Assembly (NCBI GenBank): GCA_027100635.1
Contig: JAMOOQ010000032.1
Coordinates: 1 to 39,108 of the forward strand
Source of the DNA: Campylobacteraceae bacterium
Lineage (GTDB): Bacteria > Campylobacterota > Campylobacteria > Campylobacterales > Sulfurovaceae
DNA: 39,108 bases
Reading direction: 5' to 3'
The notes under the pieces are model-generated. The model saw nothing but the letters and a program-made list of their open reading frames with translations, did no database searches and was not told the origin of the DNA. The position numbers and the translations under genes are program-made. This document shows, piece by piece, positions 23,638 through 31,807 of the stretch; the first letter of the stretch is position 1; each line of letters starts with the position of its first letter.

Positions 23638-24933
23638 ATGTCAAACAAAATAGAACTTTTAGCCCCAGCTGGAAACTTAGAAAAACTTAAAATGGCTTTT
23701 GCCTATGGAGCTGATGCCGTTTATGGTGGTACAAGTACATTTTCTCTTCGTATCCGTTCTGGTAAAGAGTTTGATATGGAATCTTTTAAAGATGGTATTG
23801 ATTATGCACATAATCTAAATAAAAAAGTTTATGTTACAATCAATGGTTTCCCTTTTAACTCTCAATTAAAATCTTATCAAAATCATATAGCAAAAATGAG
23901 GGATTTAAAACCTGATGCTTTGATTGTAGCAAGTCCAGGTGTTGTAAAAATGGCAAGAGATATTGCTCCTGATATCCCAATTCATCTTTCAACTCAAGCA
24001 AATGTTATGAATGAGATGGATGCAAGAGTATATTACGATATGGGAGTTGAACGAATTATTACAGCTCGTGAGATTAGCCTAAAAGATTGTGAAGCGATAA
24101 AAAGAGCCATCCCCCAACTTGAATTAGAAGTTTTTGTACATGGTTCTATGTGTTTTGCATATAGTGGAAGATGTTTAGTATCAGCCTTACAAATGGGAAG
24201 AGTTCCAAATCGTGGAAGTTGTGCTAATGATTGCCGTTTTCCTTATGATGTTTATGCTCATAATCCTGAAACTAATACCACTTTCAAACTAGAAGAGGAG
24301 AGTGAAGTAGGCACATATATAATGAACGCCAAAGATATGAATTTAGCCTCTCATGTTGATGAGATTATAAAAAGTGGTGTGATTGATAGCCTCAAAATAG
24401 AGGGACGAACAAAGTCTCAATATTACCTATCAACTGTAACAAAAACATATAGAAAAGCAATTAATGATAGCTACGCAGGAATTTTTGATGAAGCGAAATA
24501 TCAAAAAGAGTTAGCAACTACACAAAATAGAGGTTTTAGTGATGCTTATTTAGTATCAAAACCTTATGAAAAAAACAGTACTCAAAGTTTAGGCTTTACA
24601 ATACAAGATGGAACTCATCAAGTAGCAGGAATTGTAAATGAAGATGGATTATCATGGAGGTGTAAAGATAAAACCTGCTTAAATGATACAGTAGAAATTG
24701 TTTTACCTGTTGGTGCAAAAATAGATGAAATAGATAATGAATATGGTAAAATTGAACTAATTGATGATAAATATTACCTAAGCCTTAAAAAAATCATATC
24801 AAAAAGTGATAAAATATTTGAATGTATCCATAGTGGAGATTTAAATGATATAATACTGCCTATTAAACTGCCTAGCTATACAGTTTTAAGACGAGATATT
24901 GCAGAGGCTAAGAGTAAAAAAGGATTGGTTTAA
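23638..24933 (+). CDS. Peptidase U32 family protein (TrhP/YegQ-like tRNA hydroxylation factor)
   Basis: A 431-residue U32-family protein. It begins with ELLAPAGNLEKLKMAFAYGADAVYGG (motif from residue 5, typical of the family), followed by the signature LEVFVHGSMCFAYSGRC and CANDCRFPY, whose cysteines are thought to hold an Fe-S cluster, then SLKIEGRTKSQYY and the C-terminal beta domain. Members such as TrhP are needed for prephenate-dependent hydroxylation of uridine 34 in tRNA; others (UbiU/V) take part in ubiquinone synthesis, and peptidase activity is doubtful. Full length and single-domain layout favour TrhP. AAAAGG precedes the ATG. A 64-codon gene follows after 49 bases. Confidence 0.85.
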   Translation: MSNKIELLAPAGNLEKLKMAFAYGADAVYGGTSTFSLRIRSGKEFDMESFKDGIDYAHNLNKKVYVTINGFPFNSQLKSYQNHIAKMRDLKPDALIVASPGVVKMARDIAPDIPIHLSTQANVMNEMDARVYYDMGVERIITAREISLKDCEAIKRAIPQLELEVFVHGSMCFAYSGRCLVSALQMGRVPNRGSCANDCRFPYDVYAHNPETNTTFKLEEESEVGTYIMNAKDMNLASHVDEIIKSGVIDSLKIEGRTKSQYYLSTVTKTYRKAINDSYAGIFDEAKYQKELATTQNRGFSDAYLVSKPYEKNSTQSLGFTIQDGTHQVAGIVNEDGLSWRCKDKTCLNDTVEIVLPVGAKIDEIDNEYGKIELIDDKYYLSLKKIISKSDKIFECIHSGDLNDIILPIKLPSYTVLRRDIAEAKSKKGLV

Positions 24934-24982
24934 AGATTAATTTTGTGTTTTAATTAGATAAAATTTTTAAAAGGAGATATAA

Positions 24983-25177
24983 ATGCAACTTCAAATTGAT
25001 GTTAATACTATTAAATCTGATATTTTTTTAGAGTTATTAAATTTATTTAAAAAAGATAATATGATTAATGATTATCGTATTATAGATAAAAAAATAGATA
25101 CAGATATATTAAATGAACCTAATTCAAAAATAGAAAATATTTGGATAGATGAATTTCAAAAAGAGTTCAAGCTATAA
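24983..25177 (+). CDS. Small acidic protein, possible orphan antitoxin
   Basis: A 64-residue protein with a strong ribosome binding site (AAGGAGA) seven or so bases before the ATG. It begins MQLQIDVNTIKSDIFLELLN and is acidic in the second half (IDTDILNEPNSKIENIWIDE). The first 25 residues resemble the beta-strand plus helix start of small ribbon-helix-helix or Phd-like antitoxins in Campylobacterota, but no toxin frame follows: the next 138 bases are non-coding up to a DUF302 gene. Without homologues, a hypothetical protein is the safe call. Confidence 0.6.
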   Translation: MQLQIDVNTIKSDIFLELLNLFKKDNMINDYRIIDKKIDTDILNEPNSKIENIWIDEFQKEFKL

Positions 25178-25316
25178 AATATAAATACTAATAAAATTTC
25201 ATATCTACTCACTTTTATATATATTTAAAAATTAATTATATAAATCTAAGTTATAAATATAAATTTGTAAAAATTTAGTTATAATATAATTAGATTTTAA
25301 AACTAAAAGGAAAAAA

Positions 25317-26315
25317 ATGAAATTAATTTTAAAAGGTCTGTTGTTATCACTATTGGTATCATCAGGAGTGATGGCTAATGAAGCACCACCTGCAAAAGAG
25401 GCAACACCTGCAAAAGCAGCAGAACCTGCAAAAAGTATTAAAGCACAAGAGAATGATATTAAAGTATTTGTATCAAACAACTCTGATGGAAAAATTACAC
25501 CAAAGATTATAGAAGATATATTTGAAAAGTCTGGATTTGTAATTGCAGTAAATAATAATATGAATGTACCTTTTAAAGGTACATTTAAAAAAACATCATT
25601 TGATGTCTATAATTTATTTGGTGTATTTAGAAAAGATACAGTTTTAGCATTGGCAGAAACAAATCCAGAAGTTGGATTAGTTGCACCAATAACTATGTCT
25701 ATATATACAAAAAAAGGTGATAAGACTATTTCAATAGCACATTTAAGCAGTGAAGCTATGGCTAATATTATAGGTGTAAAATCAGATAATAAGGCTATTA
25801 AAGATTTAGTTGATAATTTAGAATCAACACTTAAAAAAATTATGCCAAATGGTAAATATGCTAAACTAGCATATAAATCTAAAAAACATAAAAAAGAGAT
25901 AATAACTCGTGTTTCATTTGAGCTTGAAGGTGATGATTGGGAAGATGCTAAAGATGATTTCCAAATGGAATTTGAGAGTGAGATGGCAAAAAATAAATTT
26001 ATTGTAGCTGGATTTAGTGATTTAAACTTTGATTTAGATGATAAAGATAAAGATTGGTATCACTTTTATGATGTATATTCAATATGTAAAATAGAGGTGA
26101 TATACAAAATATCACAGAATAATCCAGAAGCTGGTGCTCTTGGACCATGTTCTATGTATATGTATCAAAAAAAGGATGAAAGAACAGTTCATATAGGATT
26201 TACAAATGTATATAAATGGATTGAAGCTTTAAATATTGAAGATATAGAATCTTTAGATGTACTTATCAATGCTCAAAAGAAATTTGAAGCTATATTAGAA
26301 AAATATAGCAAATAA
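25317..26315 (+). CDS. Exported protein with two DUF302 domains
   Basis: A 332-residue exported protein. A signal peptide (cleavage near VMA|NE, 20/21) is followed by a low-complexity Ala/Pro/Lys linker (PAKEATPAKAAEPAK). Two DUF302-like units follow: about 45-165, with VGLVAPITMSIYTKKG, and about 190-330, with GALGPCSMYMYQKKDERTVHIGF. DUF302 proteins form a small alpha-beta fold of unknown function. The second unit aligns by eye with the middle unit of the protein at 33410-35377 (GVFAPCSVYFYIPKGSNELHVGY), so the two are paralogues on either side of the sox cluster. AAAGGA precedes the ATG; a terminator-like hairpin follows. A role in periplasmic sulfur metabolism is inferred from position only. 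Confidence 0.75.
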   Translation: MKLILKGLLLSLLVSSGVMANEAPPAKEATPAKAAEPAKSIKAQENDIKVFVSNNSDGKITPKIIEDIFEKSGFVIAVNNNMNVPFKGTFKKTSFDVYNLFGVFRKDTVLALAETNPEVGLVAPITMSIYTKKGDKTISIAHLSSEAMANIIGVKSDNKAIKDLVDNLESTLKKIMPNGKYAKLAYKSKKHKKEIITRVSFELEGDDWEDAKDDFQMEFESEMAKNKFIVAGFSDLNFDLDDKDKDWYHFYDVYSICKIEVIYKISQNNPEAGALGPCSMYMYQKKDERTVHIGFTNVYKWIEALNIEDIESLDVLINAQKKFEAILEKYSK

Positions 26316-26324
26316 TATTTATTT

Positions 26325-26348
26325 AAGAGGTATATATTTATACCTCTT
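26325..26348 (+). terminator. Terminator-like hairpin after the DUF302 gene
   Basis: AAGAGGTATA (26325-26334), four-base loop, TATACCTCTT (26339-26348): a perfect 10-bp stem nine bases past the stop, followed by TTATCCCTTCTCT, a pyrimidine-rich but broken T tract. Confidence 0.6.
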
Positions 26349-26382
26349 TATCCCTTCTCTCTAAAACTATCTAATATTTTAT

Positions 26383-26420
26383 AATCTATTTTTTTGATAA
26401 TAACAATCTATTTTTTTGAT
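26383..26420 (+). promoter_or_regulatory. Two 16-bp direct repeats at 22-bp period upstream of soxC
   Basis: AATCTATTTTTTTGAT occurs at 26383-26398 and 26405-26420, with start points 22 bases apart, close to two turns of the helix. It lies about 90-120 bases upstream of the soxC -35 box, in the 277-base gap before soxC. This is a candidate activator site or phased bent DNA. Confidence 0.4.
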
Positions 26421-26506
26421 TTTGTTATATAAAATATAATAATTTGTATACATTCTGTAGTATTTTGTAAATATATTAGAATAAATAATAATTTTTTATA
26501 TATTAC

Positions 26507-26536
26507 TTGACATTTTAACTCATTTTTTATTACAAT
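26507..26536 (+). promoter_or_regulatory. soxC: Sigma-70-type promoter of soxC
   Basis: TTGACA at 26507-26512, an 18-base spacer and TACAAT at 26531-26536. A transcript would start near 26543, giving a leader of about 50 bases up to the TAAGGAGG ribosome binding site and the soxC ATG. The perfect -35 is unusual for this AT-rich genome. Confidence 0.6.
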
Positions 26537-26592
26537 TGTTTATTAATAGTAAATTCAAAAATGAGTTCTACTAAGTAAAATAAGGAGGTTAT

Positions 26593-27891
26593 ATGACTAA
26601 GATAAGTAAAGCTTCTAACACTGAAATAGTACAGTCTACTAGAAGAGACTTTTTTAGAAAAACAGCAGCATATTCTGTTAGTGCTATTGCAGCAACTAGT
26701 ATTTTATCAGCAGATGATGAAAATATTACACATCATTCAAAATGGGGGACAACACTAGGGGACGAATTAAATAAAAATCCTTATGGTTTACCGTCACCTT
26801 ATGAACATAATAATGTAAGAAGAACAACTCCACTATTATCATCAGCTGGTGATATGCATGCGGCTATCTCTCTTACTCCACTTCATGAACAGGAGGGTAT
26901 TATTACACCAAACGGTCTTTTCTTTACAAGGACTCATAATGGTGTAGCACAAATTGACCCAAATAAATTTAGATTTATGATTCATGGTATGATAGAGAAA
27001 CCTATTGTGTTAACACTTGAAGATATTAAAAAATATCCGAGTGAAAGTGTTATTCACTTTTTAGAGTGTCCTTCAAATGGTGCTGCTGAATGGAAAGGTC
27101 CTCAATTTAACTCGCTTCAATTTGTTAAAGGGATGATGAGTTGTACTGAGTGGACAGGAGTTAGACTTAAAACTATTCTTGATGATTTAGGTGTTGATCC
27201 TAAAGCTATATGGTGTTTAGTAGAAGGTCAAGATGGTTCAGAGATGAGCAGAACAGTTCCTACTGAAAAAATTATGGATGATGCAATGCTTGTTTATGCA
27301 ATGAATGGTGAAGCATTAAGAGCAGAGCAAGGTTATCCATTGAGATTACTTCTTCCAGGTTGGGAAGCTAACTTATGTGTTAAATGGCTTAAGAGATTAG
27401 AATTTGGTGATAAACCATGGTATTGTAAAGAGGAAACTTCTAAATATACTACTCTAACAGCTAGTGGTAAAGCAATCCAACACTTCTATCCTTTAGAGGT
27501 TAATTCTATTATAACTTCTCCTTGTCCTGAAAAACCATGGACAAGTCTTAAAAAAGGTGATATGATTGAAATTCAAGGACTTGCATGGTCAGGTCATGGA
27601 AAAATCAAGCTTGTTGATATTAGTTTTGATGGTGGTAAAAATTGGGTAGAGGCTAACCTTAAAGGTTTAGTACTGCCAAAATCTTGGACTAGATTTAGTT
27701 ATATATACAAATATGAGGGTAAACCTCTTCTTCTTGCAAGTAGAGCAATGGATGAGATTAAGAATGTTCAGCCAACAGTAAACCAAGAGAAAAAGATTAT
27801 TGGTGTTGAGGGTGTTTATCATAGAAACTCAATTTGTACTTGGGAAGTAAAAGAGAATGGGGAGGTTCATAATGTTCAAATGCGATCATAA
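26593..27891 (+). CDS. soxC: Sulfane dehydrogenase molybdenum subunit SoxC
   Basis: A 432-residue member of the sulfite oxidase family. A twin-arginine signal (STRRDFFRK, 16-24) sends the folded protein to the periplasm. C159 in HFLECPSNGAAEW is the molybdenum ligand; SEMSRTVPTEKIMDDAML and LRLLLPGWEANLCVKWLKRL are typical of SoxC. The C-terminal dimerisation domain contains WSGHGKIKLVDISFDGGKNW. With SoxD it oxidises the sulfane sulfur bound to SoxY, releasing electrons to cytochromes; its presence means thiosulfate can be taken fully to sulfate instead of storing sulfur. TAAGGAGG fixes the start. Its 3' end overlaps soxD by 20 bases. Confidence 0.93.
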   Translation: MTKISKASNTEIVQSTRRDFFRKTAAYSVSAIAATSILSADDENITHHSKWGTTLGDELNKNPYGLPSPYEHNNVRRTTPLLSSAGDMHAAISLTPLHEQEGIITPNGLFFTRTHNGVAQIDPNKFRFMIHGMIEKPIVLTLEDIKKYPSESVIHFLECPSNGAAEWKGPQFNSLQFVKGMMSCTEWTGVRLKTILDDLGVDPKAIWCLVEGQDGSEMSRTVPTEKIMDDAMLVYAMNGEALRAEQGYPLRLLLPGWEANLCVKWLKRLEFGDKPWYCKEETSKYTTLTASGKAIQHFYPLEVNSIITSPCPEKPWTSLKKGDMIEIQGLAWSGHGKIKLVDISFDGGKNWVEANLKGLVLPKSWTRFSYIYKYEGKPLLLASRAMDEIKNVQPTVNQEKKIIGVEGVYHRNSICTWEVKENGEVHNVQMRS

Positions 27892-28966
27892 ATTTATAGC
27901 TACAAGTGTAGCAGCATTGGTTTTGGGTTCAACTCCTGTTTTTGCTTCAAGTGCTAAAAAAAATGCTCTTGATGGTGGTATGACTTATAGTAGAGATAGA
28001 GGTATGTATTCTGTTTATAATATTAATGAACAAGATACAAAAGGTATGAATCACGGTAGAACACCAACAGCTAATGAGCTAAAGGCTTGGGATACAGATA
28101 TTATGCCTGATGGGACTGGATTACCAGAAGGTAAAGGTTCTGTTGAAGAGGGTGATGAAATTTATGAAGAACAGTGTGGGGTTTGTCATGGTGACTTTGG
28201 CGCAGGTGGTGTTGGTTATCCTACACTTTCAGGTGGCTCTATGGATTCACTTACAAATCAAAGAACAGCTCCAGGTATGGATGCTCCAAAAAGAACAATT
28301 GGTACATATTGGCCTCAAGCTAGTACACTAATTTGGTATATTAGAGATGCAATGCCTTACGCACATCCAAAATCTTTAAGTAATGATGAAATTTATGCAC
28401 TTACTGCTTATCTTTTAGCTGCTAACGAAATTAAAGTTGATGGCAAAGAGATGGATGATGATTTTGTATTAAGTAAAGATAACTTCTCTAAAATAAAGAT
28501 GCCAAATGAAGATGGATTCTATCCTAATATTAATGGTAAAGATGGTGTGGAGAATGTGAGAAAATTCTTTAAAGATGGTAAAAATTATGGTGCTGTTGGT
28601 AAAAGATGTATGAAAAATTGTAAAGATGACAATGCTACAGTTATGAGAATTGGTATTGAGATGAAAGATGTCAATCCTGCTTATAGTACTGTTAGAGATT
28701 TAGTTCCTGTAGATAACTCTAATGCTCATCCAGGAAAAGCAGGTTATGAAGCTAACTGTGCAGTATGTCATGCTACAGATAAAATGGGTGCTCCTGCTCT
28801 TGGAAGTAAATCTGATTGGGATAAAGTGATGGAAAAGGGTACAACAAAAGTTATGATGAATGCTATTAATGGTGTTGGTTCAATGCCTCCAAAAGGTGGT
28901 AATTCAGATTTAACTGAGTGGCAAATGCAGATGATTGTTGATTATATGATCTCAAATAGTAAATAA
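27872..28966 (+). CDS. soxD: Dihaem cytochrome subunit SoxD
   Basis: I choose the ATG at 27872 over 27857: GGGGAGG lies six bases before it and it opens a clean signal peptide (cleavage after VFA, residue 25), giving 364 residues. Two c-type haem sites are present: C102-G-V-C-H106 and C296-A-V-C-H300, with MPYAHP and SMPPKGG as possible axial Met contexts. SoxD transfers electrons from SoxC's Mo centre to periplasmic cytochromes. The length matches the dihaem SoxD of Paracoccus (about 384). The two extra cysteines in CMKNC could form a disulfide. Translation is coupled to soxC by a 20-base overlap. A 13-bp palindrome follows before soxY. Confidence 0.88.
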   Translation: MFKCDHKFIATSVAALVLGSTPVFASSAKKNALDGGMTYSRDRGMYSVYNINEQDTKGMNHGRTPTANELKAWDTDIMPDGTGLPEGKGSVEEGDEIYEEQCGVCHGDFGAGGVGYPTLSGGSMDSLTNQRTAPGMDAPKRTIGTYWPQASTLIWYIRDAMPYAHPKSLSNDEIYALTAYLLAANEIKVDGKEMDDDFVLSKDNFSKIKMPNEDGFYPNINGKDGVENVRKFFKDGKNYGAVGKRCMKNCKDDNATVMRIGIEMKDVNPAYSTVRDLVPVDNSNAHPGKAGYEANCAVCHATDKMGAPALGSKSDWDKVMEKGTTKVMMNAINGVGSMPPKGGNSDLTEWQMQMIVDYMISNSK

Positions 28967-29013
28967 AAGCAATATTAAGTAATTTAGAGTAATAAAAATA
29001 TTATAATAATTTT

Positions 29014-29042
29014 ATCAGAATAATATTTGATATTATTCTGAT
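29014..29042 (+). other. 13-bp perfect palindrome between soxD and soxY
   Basis: ATCAGAATAATAT (29014-29026), TTG, ATATTATTCTGAT (29030-29042), ending 24 bases before the soxY ATG. No T tract follows, so it is more likely an operator or a transcript-stability hairpin than a terminator. It would separate the expression of soxCD from soxYZ. Confidence 0.55.
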
Positions 29043-29066
29043 CATCAAAAAAGAAAGGAAATTAAG

Positions 29067-29513
29067 ATGGATAGAAGAAAATTTTTAGGTTTGGGTCTAA
29101 CAGCAGCAGCTTTAGTACCAGCAACTTTAAGTGCGGTAGATTTTAGAGAAACACAACCAAAGACTTGGGAGGCAACAACAACTGCTGATGCTATTAAAGG
29201 TCTTTATGGAGATGTTCAATTAATTGAAGAGAGTGTAACTATTAAAGCACCAAAATTAGCAGAAAATGGTGGAGCAATTCCAGTATTTATTAAATCAGAT
29301 TTAGAAGCTAAATCAGTTGCACTTTTTCAAGATGCAAATCCAAGATCAGCGGTTGCAGTGTTTACTGTTCCTAAAGGTGGGATTATTGATTATGGTGTTA
29401 AAATTAAAATGAGAAAAACTGGTAAGATTACAGCAGTTGTTGAGGGTAAGAATGGTAAATTCTACTCAAAAGTATTACCAGTTGAAGTATCTATTGGTGG
29501 TTGTGGAGGTTGA
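29067..29513 (+). CDS. soxY: Sulfur-carrier subunit SoxY
   Basis: A 148-residue protein. The Tat signal begins MDRRKFLGLG with a hydrophobic stretch ending near LSA (about 22/23). The C-terminus is VSIGGCGG, the SoxY signature in which the penultimate Cys (Cys146) on a flexible Gly arm carries the thiosulfate-derived sulfur. The core (APKLAENGGAIPVFIKSD) has the Ig-like fold typical of SoxY. AAAGGAAA precedes the ATG. Export together with SoxZ, which has no signal of its own, is the known arrangement. soxZ follows after 63 bases. Since soxAX and soxB are not here, another locus must load the carrier. Confidence 0.93.
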   Translation: MDRRKFLGLGLTAAALVPATLSAVDFRETQPKTWEATTTADAIKGLYGDVQLIEESVTIKAPKLAENGGAIPVFIKSDLEAKSVALFQDANPRSAVAVFTVPKGGIIDYGVKIKMRKTGKITAVVEGKNGKFYSKVLPVEVSIGGCGG

Positions 29514-29576
29514 TTTAACCCCACAAACAAAAAGATGGTAAATTAATTTAAAAATAAAAAAACAAAGGAATAGTAA

Positions 29577-29870
29577 ATGAAAGTTAAAGCAAAACTAAAA
29601 GATGATGTAGTTAAAGTAAAAGTACTTGCTAAGCATGTAAATGCTGGTCCAGAAGAAGCAGAAAAAAAGAAAATTGATGCAAATTTTATTAAACAAGTTG
29701 TTGCAAAGTGTAACAATAAAGTTGTATTTGAGATGTCAGGAAGTGGATTTATATCTAAAAATCCTCTTTTTAAATTTAAATTTAAGGGTGCAGCAAAAGG
29801 TGACGAATTAGAAGTTACTTGGACAGATCTTAAAGGTAATACAAAATCTAAAGTTGCAAAAGTTAAGTAA
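29577..29870 (+). CDS. soxZ: Sulfur-carrier partner SoxZ
   Basis: A 97-residue protein with no signal peptide, as expected because it is exported in complex with SoxY. VKAKLKDDVVKVKVLAKH at the N-terminus, ANFIKQVVAKCNN in the middle, and GDELEVTWTDLKGNTKS near the end are characteristic of SoxZ, an Ig-like domain that clamps SoxY's swinging arm. Both length and composition are typical. AAAGGA precedes the ATG. It closes the soxCDYZ part; an intrinsic-terminator-like hairpin follows at 29885-29910, so the MBL gene downstream may have its own promoter or rely on read-through. Confidence 0.92.
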   Translation: MKVKAKLKDDVVKVKVLAKHVNAGPEEAEKKKIDANFIKQVVAKCNNKVVFEMSGSGFISKNPLFKFKFKGAAKGDELEVTWTDLKGNTKSKVAKVK

Positions 29871-29884
29871 TTTTAGTTTTAAAG

Positions 29885-29910
29885 ATTGGACATCCTTTTG
29901 GATGTCTAAT
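29885..29910 (+). terminator. Intrinsic-terminator-like hairpin after soxZ
   Basis: ATTGGACATCC (29885-29895), TTTT loop, GGATGTCTAAT (29900-29910): an 11-bp stem with one G-U pair, 15 bases past the soxZ stop, followed by TTATAATTTA, a moderate U-rich tail. Confidence 0.65.
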
Positions 29911-30000
29911 TTATAATTTAATATTATTAAATCTAACAGATTTTATAGTAGTGGATTATTAAAATCTAAATTTAAATAAAAATATAAAAGGATAAAGAAA

Positions 30001-31314
30001 ATGAAAAAATTTACTATTTTATCTATAGTAACAGCATCATTGCTTTCTGTAGCAACTGCAAGTGAAGCAACTAATGAGAAATCAAGTATTGGTGATATTA
30101 TAAAATCTGCAGTTTCAGAAGTTAAAATACAACCAAAAGTAATAGAAAAGAAACAAACTTCAAGTAAAGATCAAATATCAAGTTTAGTAGCAGACTTTAA
30201 ATTTAATTTAAAAAAAGAGATTAAATCTGAATTAAAAGTGGAGTTAGAAGCAGAATTAAGAGCAGAACTTAAATCAGAATTAAAAGCAGACTTGACATCT
30301 AGTTTAAGAGCAGAACTAAAACCTTTATTAAAATCTGAAATTAAGTCTGAATTAACAGCAGAATTATTAGATACATTAAGAATTCAGCCAAAATCAGAGA
30401 TAAAATTAGAAAGTGATATTAAAACCGTAGATACAAAAGTTAAATCTGATGTTTTTGATTATAAGTTACAACCAAAACAAGTAGCAGAAAATGTATGGTG
30501 TTTCTTTGGAGCATTAGATAAGCCTACAAAAGAAAATGCTGGTAATATGGTAAATGGATGTTACATAAAAACTAATGATGGTTGGCTTGTAATGGATACT
30601 GGTCCATCTTATGCATATGCAAAACAGACTTATGAAGCGATGAGTAAAATTGCAAAACTTCCTGTAAAATATGTTGTAAACTCACACGAACACGATGACC
30701 ATTGGTTAGGTAATGATTTTTATAAAAAGAAATTTAATGCTACTTTAATAGGACCAGAAAGTATTAATACTAACTATAAAGAGGGTGATAAAACAAGAAT
30801 GTATAATATTCTACCTGCTAATGCAATTGAGGGTACACATATTATAGACCTTGATAAAATAGTTAAAAAGACTATAACTCTTAATTTTGGTGGAGAAGAA
30901 TTTAGAATTATACCTATGGATGTAAAAGCTCATACAGGTGATGATGTATTTATCTATATGCCAAAGAGAAAAGTTCTGTTTGCAGGTGACCTTGTAATGA
31001 ATGGAAGAATTACATCAGGGAGACATGGTTCTGTTATGGGACAACTAAAAGCATTAGCCGTAATGAAAAAGCTTGATTGGAAAGTATTAATCCCTGGACA
31101 TGGAGTTATTACAGATGCAACTGCTATGGATGAGGCTGACCTATACTTCAAGCTTACAAAAGATAGAATTTTAAAAGCTATTGAAGAGGGTGTTGATGCA
31201 ACAGAGATTAATGAAGTTGTTAAGCTTATAGAGTTTAAAGATAAAGCTATGTATGATATTCTAAATGCTCATAATATTGGTTTTGCTTATGATGAACTAG
31301 AGATGTTAGAGTAA
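30001..31314 (+). CDS. Exported SoxH-like MBL-fold hydrolase with tetrapeptide-repeat helix
   Basis: A 437-residue protein. A signal peptide (cleavage near ATA|SE, 20/21) is followed by a segment at 73-124 built of 13 four-residue units of the form E-L-K-x (ELKS, ELKV, ELEA, ELRA and so on), predicting one long charged helix. The metallo-beta-lactamase fold spans about 150-437: H229-E-H231-D-D233-H234 in SHEHDDHWLG, AHTGDD, the bridging Asp in FAGDLVMNG, and the last His in PGHGVIT. SoxH-type proteins of this fold accompany sox clusters; their reaction, perhaps thioester or persulfide hydrolysis, is unproven. It lies four bases before the thioredoxin-like gene. The repeated helix is not normal for the family. 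Confidence 0.82.
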   Translation: MKKFTILSIVTASLLSVATASEATNEKSSIGDIIKSAVSEVKIQPKVIEKKQTSSKDQISSLVADFKFNLKKEIKSELKVELEAELRAELKSELKADLTSSLRAELKPLLKSEIKSELTAELLDTLRIQPKSEIKLESDIKTVDTKVKSDVFDYKLQPKQVAENVWCFFGALDKPTKENAGNMVNGCYIKTNDGWLVMDTGPSYAYAKQTYEAMSKIAKLPVKYVVNSHEHDDHWLGNDFYKKKFNATLIGPESINTNYKEGDKTRMYNILPANAIEGTHIIDLDKIVKKTITLNFGGEEFRIIPMDVKAHTGDDVFIYMPKRKVLFAGDLVMNGRITSGRHGSVMGQLKALAVMKKLDWKVLIPGHGVITDATAMDEADLYFKLTKDRILKAIEEGVDATEINEVVKLIEFKDKAMYDILNAHNIGFAYDELEMLE

Positions 31315-31318
31315 TTTT

Positions 31319-31807
31319 ATGTTAAAGATGAGTAGGGTTATAATATTATTCTTAATACTTATACTCCCCTTTTCTCTTTTTGGATTGGATGTAGATTTTG
31401 ATATAAACAAAGTCTCATCTGATGCAAATAAAACTAAAAAACATATTATGCTATTTTTACATAAAGATAATTGTGGATATTGTGAAAGAATGTCATTTAA
31501 TCTTGAAGATAAGAATATTACAAAAGCAATTAAAAAAGATTTTTTATTATTAGATATAAATAGAGATGATGATGAGAGAGTATCTTATCAAGATTTTAAT
31601 GGTAGTAATTCTGAATTTATAAAAGCATTAGGGATAGATTTTTATCCTTCAATAGTATTTATAAATGGAGATAACGATAAGATTATTTATGGTGTTTCAG
31701 GTTATAGAAATAGTAAAAAACTGATGATTATATTAGATTATATTAGCACTAAATCATATGAAACAATGAATTTTGAGGAGTTTAAAGATGAATTATTCTT
31801 TAATTAA
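31319..31807 (+). CDS. Periplasmic thioredoxin-like protein (SoxW type)
   Basis: A 162-residue thioredoxin-fold protein. A signal peptide covers about 1-22 (LFLILILPFSLFG). The active site is C52-G-Y-C55 in LFLHKDNCGYCERM, more like DsbD-gamma/thioredoxin_7 or SoxW proteins than cytosolic thioredoxin. The cis-Pro region is IDFYPSIVFING. In sox systems SoxW/SoxV supply reducing power, probably to keep SoxY's Cys active. No SoxV/CcdA membrane partner is in the window. The start is at 31319, four bases after the MBL stop; M4 (31328) is an alternative. Its 3' end overlaps the MOSC gene by 20 bases. Confidence 0.8.
   Translation: MLKMSRVIILFLILILPFSLFGLDVDFDINKVSSDANKTKKHIMLFLHKDNCGYCERMSFNLEDKNITKAIKKDFLLLDINRDDDERVSYQDFNGSNSEFIKALGIDFYPSIVFINGDNDKIIYGVSGYRNSKKLMIILDYISTKSYETMNFEEFKDELFFN

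Noticed and set aside
24983-25316. Complete toxin-antitoxin pair
   Set aside because: The 64-residue protein might be antitoxin-like, but no toxin frame is found on either strand in the following gap.
27857-27871. Earlier ATG for soxD
   Set aside because: The GGGGAGG ribosome binding site lies after it and only the ATG at 27872 gives a clean signal peptide.
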